Shown: positions 30,268 to 34,576 of the stretch, one piece after another | Layout of the letters: each line of letters starts with the position of its first letter | Numbering within the stretch: position 1 is the stretch's first letter | Assembly: GCF_001625085.1 (NCBI RefSeq) | Contig: NZ_BDAW01000097.1 | Location: 1-34,576 of the forward strand | DNA from: Nocardia acidivorans NBRC 108247 | Lineage (GTDB): Bacteria; Actinomycetota; Actinomycetes; Mycobacteriales; Mycobacteriaceae | Direction of reading: 5' to 3' | Length of the DNA stretch: 34,576 nt | Position numbers and translations under genes: made by a program | The notes under the pieces: generated by a model | The model's input: only the letters and a program-made list of their open reading frames with translations | Databases searched by the model: none | Told to the model about the DNA's origin: nothing

Positions 30268-31584
30268 ATGACTACCGACGGAACCGGCACCCAAGGCGGA
30301 GACACCACCAAAGTGGTGGAGGAACCCGCCCTGGTCAGTGCCCTGGTCGCACCACTGCTCAAACTCCGCGCAGCCCTGGGCACCGGCGCACGCCCGGACG
30401 ACAAAGCCCTCTCGGCCCTGACCCAGGTCAGCACGACCGTGCGCGCCAGCGAGGACACCCACCGCAGCGGAGCCACCCAACTCACCAGCGCCGAAACCGC
30501 GTTGGCCGCGGTGCCCGCGATCACCAAAACCACCACCGAGACCGCGGGCCTGGCCGATGTGTCCGACAAGCTGACACCGCTGCTGACCTCGGCCTATGAC
30601 ACCCGCGACCAGGCGGCCACCAAGCTGGACACCCTGATCGCGAACTTCCGTGCCCAAGCCACCCCGCTGGTGAAAACCGCACGCTCGCAAGCGGATCTGG
30701 ACACCGTGGTCAACCTGGCCGCGGACTACGTCACAGACGGGGTGAACGTGGTCAAGGCCGCTGATGGCGATATGGACACCTACACGACCCAGGTCAAACA
30801 GATCTCCGCCGATTCGCCCGGGGTCACCGTGCCCGCGGCCACCGTGGACACCACCGGCAAGAACCCGAGCACCACCAACACCACCACGTACCCCAACACC
30901 TACAACAACGGCTGGAACAGCCAATACCCGAACAGCAACAACAACGGCTGGAACAGCAACTACAGCAACGGCTGGAACAACAGCAGCTACAACAACGGCA
31001 CCAACACCAATTACCTGAATTCGTCACTGGCACAGTCGAACCCGGAACTCGCCGCCCAGCTCACCTTGCAGACGGCTCTGATCAGCGCCGGAGTCACCCT
31101 CGGATCGGCCCTGATCACCGGTGGTGTGACCCTCGGATCCGCGCTGATCGACAAGGGCAGCACGGTGATCACCACCGCGATCGAAAAAGGCGAGGCGTAC
31201 GGGGAGAAGGCCCTGGCCGCCAACACCACCAGCGGCACGACCACCACCGGCGGCACGACCACACCCGGCGCGACCACCCCGGGCGCGAAGACCCCCACTA
31301 TCGACTTCAATCCCGGCGGCACCACCACGACCGACCCCGGCACCACCACGGCCCCGACCAACGACAAACCCGCCTCGGTGCCCCAACACCCCAGCACCAC
31401 CGCCCCGACCGGCGAAAAACCCCAGGCCGCCCAGCCTGCCCAGCCGCAAGCGGGCATCCCCAACGACAGCACCACCGCCCCGGGTGCCGTTGCCCCACCG
31501 GTCACCGCCGGAAAACCGCAGGCCGACACCGACGACAAAACCCGCCGCCACGGACAGGCCGGAGTCGCGCCCACCACCACCTGA
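30268..31584 (+). CDS. Large helical, Asn- and Thr-rich putative effector
   Basis: A 438-aa protein. Residues 1-185 are helical and Ala/Thr-rich, similar in style to ESX-associated helical proteins. Residues about 195-250 are an Asn/Gly/Trp/Tyr repeat with NNGWNS units. Then comes an amphipathic repeat (GVTLGSALI twice) and a Pro/Thr/Gly-rich tail of about 130 residues. There is no standard signal peptide. The make-up suggests an exported or surface protein moved by the operon's machinery; this is inference. ATG follows CAGGGGGACAG. Confidence 0.6.
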   Translation: MTTDGTGTQGGDTTKVVEEPALVSALVAPLLKLRAALGTGARPDDKALSALTQVSTTVRASEDTHRSGATQLTSAETALAAVPAITKTTTETAGLADVSDKLTPLLTSAYDTRDQAATKLDTLIANFRAQATPLVKTARSQADLDTVVNLAADYVTDGVNVVKAADGDMDTYTTQVKQISADSPGVTVPAATVDTTGKNPSTTNTTTYPNTYNNGWNSQYPNSNNNGWNSNYSNGWNNSSYNNGTNTNYLNSSLAQSNPELAAQLTLQTALISAGVTLGSALITGGVTLGSALIDKGSTVITTAIEKGEAYGEKALAANTTSGTTTTGGTTTPGATTPGAKTPTIDFNPGGTTTTDPGTTTAPTNDKPASVPQHPSTTAPTGEKPQAAQPAQPQAGIPNDSTTAPGAVAPPVTAGKPQADTDDKTRRHGQAGVAPTTT

Positions 31585-31613
31585 TCCCGCCCGCCCGCGA
31601 AGGACAACCCCTC

Positions 31614-31937
31614 ATGTCCGACCTATTCGGTGACCTGCCCGGCTTTGCAGGGCTCGCTCTCCCCGCCACCCCCACCCCGCCACCGCCCGCTCCCCTGCGT
31701 CCCAGGCCCACGCCACGCGTGATCGTGGACGACTACATCCCTGGCACCTACGAGGACCCCGTGGACATCCGCGATCACAGTTGGGACAACCTGCCCACCG
31801 TCCGACCAGGCCAGGTTTTCCGCTGGTGCGACCCCGATATCGCCGCCGCTCTCTACGGCACCGTGAAAGCCACCGACCCGGTACTGGGCCACGACGGCAC
31901 CGCACACCACCCTGACGCGACAGGATCGACCCCATGA
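31614..31937 (+). CDS. Small proline-rich hypothetical protein
   Basis: A 107-aa protein: a Pro-rich N-terminal third (LPATPTPPPPAPLRPRP) and a polar, aromatic C-terminal part (VDDYIPGTYEDPVDIRDHSWDNLP). Its stop overlaps the next start. Position between the large helical protein and two YbaB-like genes suggests an accessory role in the same system. No family is recognised. Confidence 0.6.
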   Translation: MSDLFGDLPGFAGLALPATPTPPPPAPLRPRPTPRVIVDDYIPGTYEDPVDIRDHSWDNLPTVRPGQVFRWCDPDIAAALYGTVKATDPVLGHDGTAHHPDATGSTP

Positions 31938-32278
31938 GTACCCTCACCTCGGTGAATACGGCGACCAGCAGCAATTCCGCGCGCACCATCACCGTGACCG
32001 CCACCGACCAGGGCCTACCCACCGCCCTGAGTTTCGAGGCCAGCGAATACCGGCGCGGGGCAACACACCTGGCGGCCGAAATCGTGCGCCTGGCCCAGCG
32101 TTCGACCCTGCTAGCCAAGGCCGAACGCCGCCAAGCCCTGGCCGCAGCGGGAATGGCCTCGGTGCTGCTGGACCGCCTCGGCCTGCCCACCCCCGAGGCC
32201 GTGGCCGTGGGTTTGGCCCGCCTGGACGCCGCGGAGACCACCGGCACCTCGGTCACCAGCTGGGTGCGTGCGGTATGA
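31934..32278 (+). CDS. YbaB/EbfC-like protein 1
   Basis: A 114-aa protein with the pattern of YbaB/EbfC-type proteins: a strand pair (RTITVTATDQGLPTALSFEA) followed by a long helix with repeated Ala and Arg (AAEIVRLAQRSTLLAKAERRQ). Such proteins in type VII (ESX) gene clusters, for example EspL, act as stabilising partners; free-living relatives bind DNA. ATGA overlaps on both sides tie it to its neighbours. Confidence 0.6.
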   Translation: MSTLTSVNTATSSNSARTITVTATDQGLPTALSFEASEYRRGATHLAAEIVRLAQRSTLLAKAERRQALAAAGMASVLLDRLGLPTPEAVAVGLARLDAAETTGTSVTSWVRAV

Positions 32279-32571
32279 GCGCGGACATCCAAGCCCTGAT
32301 CGCGGAAATCGGTGACCAGCTCGAAACGCTGGTACTCACCGCCGACGGGCTCGCCCACATCCAAGGCACCGCCACCAGCCCGAACGGCGATATCACCGCC
32401 GACGTGGCCGGAGATGGGGCGCTGATCGGGCTGTGGCTGGCCGAATCGGTCACCACCCGCCCACCTGCCGAGGTGGCCGCCGCCGTGCTGGAGACGTGCG
32501 CCCAGGCCGCCGCCCATGCCGCCCAGCAGCGCAGCGCCCTCCTGATCCGCCTCAGTACCGCCCTCACCTGA
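32275..32571 (+). CDS. YbaB/EbfC-like protein 2
   Basis: A 98-aa protein with the YbaB core: helix (DIQALIAEIGDQLETL), strands (NGDITADVAGDGALIGLWL), and a C-terminal helix. The segment with NGDITADVAGDG is the most typical YbaB feature in the window. It probably pairs with the preceding YbaB-like protein. It is the last gene of the operon; a hairpin terminator follows at 32595-32632. Confidence 0.62.
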   Translation: MSADIQALIAEIGDQLETLVLTADGLAHIQGTATSPNGDITADVAGDGALIGLWLAESVTTRPPAEVAAAVLETCAQAAAHAAQQRSALLIRLSTALT

Positions 32572-32594
32572 ACCCGCCCCCACCCCGAAACCCG

Positions 32595-32632
32595 AAGGCC
32601 GGGAGACAATCTCACAGCGCTCCCGGCCTTCA
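32595..32632. terminator. Terminator of the 26127 operon
   Basis: GAAGGCCGGGAG (32595-32606) pairs perfectly with CTCCCGGCCTTC (32621-32632). The 14-nt loop contains AATCTCACAGCG, which is conserved in a second, weaker copy at about 33192-33229. Confidence 0.75.
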
Positions 32633-32911
32633 CCGCCCCGCACCTGGTGATGAGGGTGTGGGGGTCGAAACCGCCGAAACCGTTGAAATGCGCCCACCGA
32701 CGCGCCCACCAGATGGGCGCGACCTACATGGTGCACCGCCCGGACCAGCGTCGATGCCTCGATATGCGCCCACTACCGCACCCCCACCGCAGCAACTCAC
32801 CCCCGCAAACCCGCGCCCATGCCGCTGTGGGTCCAAGATGTCCGAGCCCGGCGACCAGGAGGATCGTTCATTTCGTTCTCGCTAGGCGCGGGCTGGAGCC
32901 ACACTGCACCG
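32633..32911. other. Gap with GCGCCCA repeats
   Basis: I see no convincing gene. GCGCCCA occurs three times (near 32691, 32702 and 32766), with one inverted GGGCGC next to the second. CACACT (32900-32905) lies six bases before the next ATG and may be a -10 box for a leaderless mRNA. Confidence 0.4.
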
Positions 32912-33169
32912 ATGAGCCGCATCAGCTATTCCCTCGGCGATCTCGGCACCCTGACCCTCGACGACAGTGACACCGTCATAAAGGTGAGTCTTCACCTGAC
33001 CAGCGCCGCCTACGACCTCCACCCCCGAGACCGCGCCAAACTCGACGCGATTCTCCACGAGCTGACCACGCTGTCGGCATCGAACACCGAGCACACAGCC
33101 GCGGCCGATCCCGGTGGTGGCGCGCGAGGATTTCTGAAGCTCTGTGCGCCCATGCCGGAGACCGAGTAG
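32912..33169 (+). CDS. Small hypothetical protein
   Basis: An 85-aa protein: strands (RISYSLGDLGTLTLDDSDTVIKVSLHL) then a helix (RDRAKLDAILHELTTLSAS) and a Gly-rich tail. No ribosome site; a -10-like box sits six bases upstream, the pattern seen for other probable leaderless genes here. It lies between two related hairpins and before the telomere resolvase control region. No family is recognised. Confidence 0.5.
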   Translation: MSRISYSLGDLGTLTLDDSDTVIKVSLHLTSAAYDLHPRDRAKLDAILHELTTLSASNTEHTAAADPGGGARGFLKLCAPMPETE

Positions 33170-33191
33170 TCCCCACGCTCGACCCGAAACC

Positions 33192-33229
33192 CGAAGCTGG
33201 GAGCCAATCTCACAGCGCTCCCGGCCTTC
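33192..33229. terminator. Second, degenerate copy of the conserved-loop terminator
   Basis: The same arrangement as at 32595-32632, preceded by the same CCCGAAACCCGAAG. The left arm has drifted (GAAGCTGGGAG), so the stem is weaker, while the loop (AATCTCACAGCG) and right arm are unchanged. Confidence 0.6.
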
Positions 33230-33654
33230 CTCATACACCCCTCCGACCAGCCCAGAGTCCGGTTTTGTGCACGGAAATGAGGGGCCACCGACCATAGCGT
33301 TCTACGGGAACCAGTATTAAGAGTCATAACATGCAAATGAAGTTTTGCCGTAGCATGAGTGCAGCGCGTACTGGGACAACTCCGCGTACTGGGCGTGAGG
33401 CTTGCCGCCTGGTCGAAAGTCGGGCCTGACCAGCTAACTGTCCAGTTTTAGGCCCAACAATCAGGGGACCGCCGAAACACGTAAAACCGCAGTACTCCCA
33501 CTCCATCTCGAACAGGGCAGACCAGGCAGATAGGTCGCACCAGTAGAACTACTGGAACACCAGGAAACTTCATCAGAATTCGCGTTTTTAATTACGCGTT
33601 CCCAACCTTTACGGATATACTTGGGGAAGTTGCCGACGAGATTGGGAGGACCAC
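33230..33654. promoter_or_regulatory. Long control region upstream of the telomere resolvase gene
   Basis: Contains, in order: a 27-bp element (33258-33284) matching 15594-15620 in inverted orientation at 26 of 27 positions; CAAATGAAGTTT with TAGCAT (33335-33357); a direct repeat of GCGTACTGGG near 33367; GGGCCT and AGGCCC about 30 bp apart; the palindrome CCAGTAG-AA-CTACTGG (33540-33555); and an inverted ATGAAGTTT copy (33565-33573). TATACT at 33616-33621 is the best -10 box for the resolvase gene. No ORF follows the first promoter, so it may make a non-coding RNA or a long leader. Confidence 0.55.
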
Positions 33655-34524
33655 GTGGCTCAGCTGTCAAAAGCCGAAGAACAGCGCATCGCGGAATTCG
33701 TGGAACGGGTCACGGATCTGCCCCCGGAACGCTTGCGAATGGTGGCCCTGTCCGAACTGTCCTGGATCCACAATCGCAAAAAAGAGAACGGACAGAAATA
33801 CTCGGTTCTGACCAACCGAAATCTTGTCGCCGCCTACCGTCACGCGCTCATCGAGAAATTCGGGGCATACTCCAAAATTACCGAATATCTCCGGTACTCT
33901 CCGGCCCGCAAAGAAGAATACGACCAGCACCAGGCCGATACCCGCAAGGCCAAGCACAATGACGTACGCCCGTTGGATCCGGACGCCTTCGTCAATTCGG
34001 CTCTGATCCTTCTCGGGGAGTGCATGTTCGAACGTTGGTCCAACCCTAAGGCCATTGCGGCACTGTGCGCCCTGACCGGACGCCGACCGGTAGAGGTGGC
34101 CCTCCGCGGCCGGTTCGCCCCTGTACCTACCGACCGTAACCAGGTAGTATTCAGCGGGCAGGCCAAGACCCGGGACGCCGAGCGCGCCGAGGCTCCCTAC
34201 ACGATCCCGATCCTGGGAGACCGCGAACTCATTCTCTCGGCAATCGAGAAATTGCGCACCGAAGTAGACCAGACAATTGACAACAAACAATTCTCGGCAA
34301 AGTACAATAAAGAAATAGGACTTGCGTCGAAAAAGGCATTCCAAGACTTGAATGGAAAGCCGTTGATTCCCTCAGATTTGCGTGAGGCATACGCCGCAGT
34401 CGCGTACTATGAATTCGCTCCGAGAAATGTTCTCGACATCGCATATAAATGCGAAATCCTCGGACATAAACTCATCGATACGACCTTGGATTACCTCGGA
34501 TTCTACCTCGAAACATCCGAATAG
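33655..34524 (+). CDS. Telomere resolvase (protelomerase)-like protein
   Basis: A 289-aa tyrosine-recombinase-type enzyme expected to cut and rejoin palindromic telomere junctions into closed hairpins. ALTGRRPVEV (139-148) holds the first catalytic Arg (R143/R144); VFSGQAKTR (165-173) the Lys (K171); IPSDLREAY (238-246) the second Arg (R243); ILGHKLIDTTLDY (268-280) the His (H271) and, nine residues on, the likely nucleophile Y280, the spacing of TelK. TGRRP plus GQAKTR separates this family from ordinary integrases. It is much shorter than TelN, TelK, TelA or ResT. GTG 33655 follows GGGAGGACCAC. A diverged integrase is the alternative. Confidence 0.82.
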   Translation: MAQLSKAEEQRIAEFVERVTDLPPERLRMVALSELSWIHNRKKENGQKYSVLTNRNLVAAYRHALIEKFGAYSKITEYLRYSPARKEEYDQHQADTRKAKHNDVRPLDPDAFVNSALILLGECMFERWSNPKAIAALCALTGRRPVEVALRGRFAPVPTDRNQVVFSGQAKTRDAERAEAPYTIPILGDRELILSAIEKLRTEVDQTIDNKQFSAKYNKEIGLASKKAFQDLNGKPLIPSDLREAYAAVAYYEFAPRNVLDIAYKCEILGHKLIDTTLDYLGFYLETSE

Positions 34525-34576
34525 AATTCGATAGTAATTCGAAAAGGAATTCCCGAAACGCATTTTATGAATTACA
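34525..34576. other. AT-rich right end
   Basis: The last 52 bases contain AATTCGATAG, AATTCGAAAAGGAATTCC and a CGCATTTTATGAATT edge. Read inward from the end, AATTCATAAAATGCG then AATTCC resembles 75-100 and, less well, 21-54 at the left end in inverted orientation. Because the telomere resolvase gene abuts this end, it may be a telomere or lie just inside one. Confidence 0.4.

Noticed and set aside
32647..32970. Plus-strand frames in the gap after the 26127 operon
   Set aside because: No ribosome site, no GC-rich third-position bias in a single frame, and they conflict with the 32912 gene.
33356..33430. A 24-codon ORF starting in the TAGCAT box at 33356
   Set aside because: Its ATG overlaps the -10 box itself, so it would lie upstream of the transcript start; the stretch is better read as leader or non-coding RNA.

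Overview
The window looks like one whole or nearly whole plasmid-type replicon of a high-GC actinobacterium, most likely Mycobacteriales (Nocardia, Rhodococcus or Gordonia type). The signs are GC-rich third codon positions, many ATGA/GTGA gene overlaps, ATG codons 6-7 nt after -10-like boxes (leaderless style), two FtsK/SpoIIIE ATPases, YbaB/EbfC-like and WXG100-like small proteins, and an IS110 element. No rRNA, tRNA, phage structural, resistance or metabolic gene was recognised.

The most striking gene is at the right edge (33655-34524). It encodes a 289-aa protein with the sequence signature of a telomere resolvase (protelomerase): TGRRP, GQAKTR, SDLR, LGH and a Tyr nine residues after the His. 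It ends 52 bases from the window end. Both outer ends are AT-rich, unlike the body, and share a degenerate AAATGCG...AATTCC motif in inverted orientation. I infer a linear plasmid with covalently closed hairpin ends. This is not proven from sequence alone.

Layout: (1) 1-784, AT-rich left end with a small RHH-like gene. (2) 785-4290, minus-strand putative transfer operon: RHH-like regulator, deoxyribosyltransferase-like protein, two small membrane proteins, FtsK-like ATPase. (3) 4423-8422, plus-strand run of small overlapping accessory genes with paralogues and internal duplications. (4) 8503-10235, replication module: hairpin-rich leader, 42-aa leader ORF coupled to a winged-helix initiator, with iterons and 13-mer repeats inside the initiator gene. 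(5) 10322-13028, accessory genes and an RHH gene with two identical operators. (6) 13263-15326, Cys-rich protein and an XRE regulator with dyad operators. (7) 15712-19493, accessory genes and a NERD-domain membrane protein. (8) 19831-21656, IS110 insertion. (9) 22037-22602, RHH antitoxin and MazF/PemK-like toxin. (10) 22766-26040, minus-strand partition operon (ParA, RHH ParB-like, zinc ribbon, membrane protein with a palindromic GGGGAC repeat region). (11) 26127-32571, plus-strand operon resembling a reduced type VII-like or transfer system. (12) 32912-34576, small gene, long regulatory leader, telomere resolvase and right end.

Several sequence modules recur and tie the regions together. A CAAATGAAGTT motif lies upstream of the 15712 gene, the 26127 operon and the resolvase leader, and also near the left end. 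Three intergenic stem-loops share a T-loop-like loop and show a compensatory base change. Terminators with a conserved loop are duplicated near the right end.
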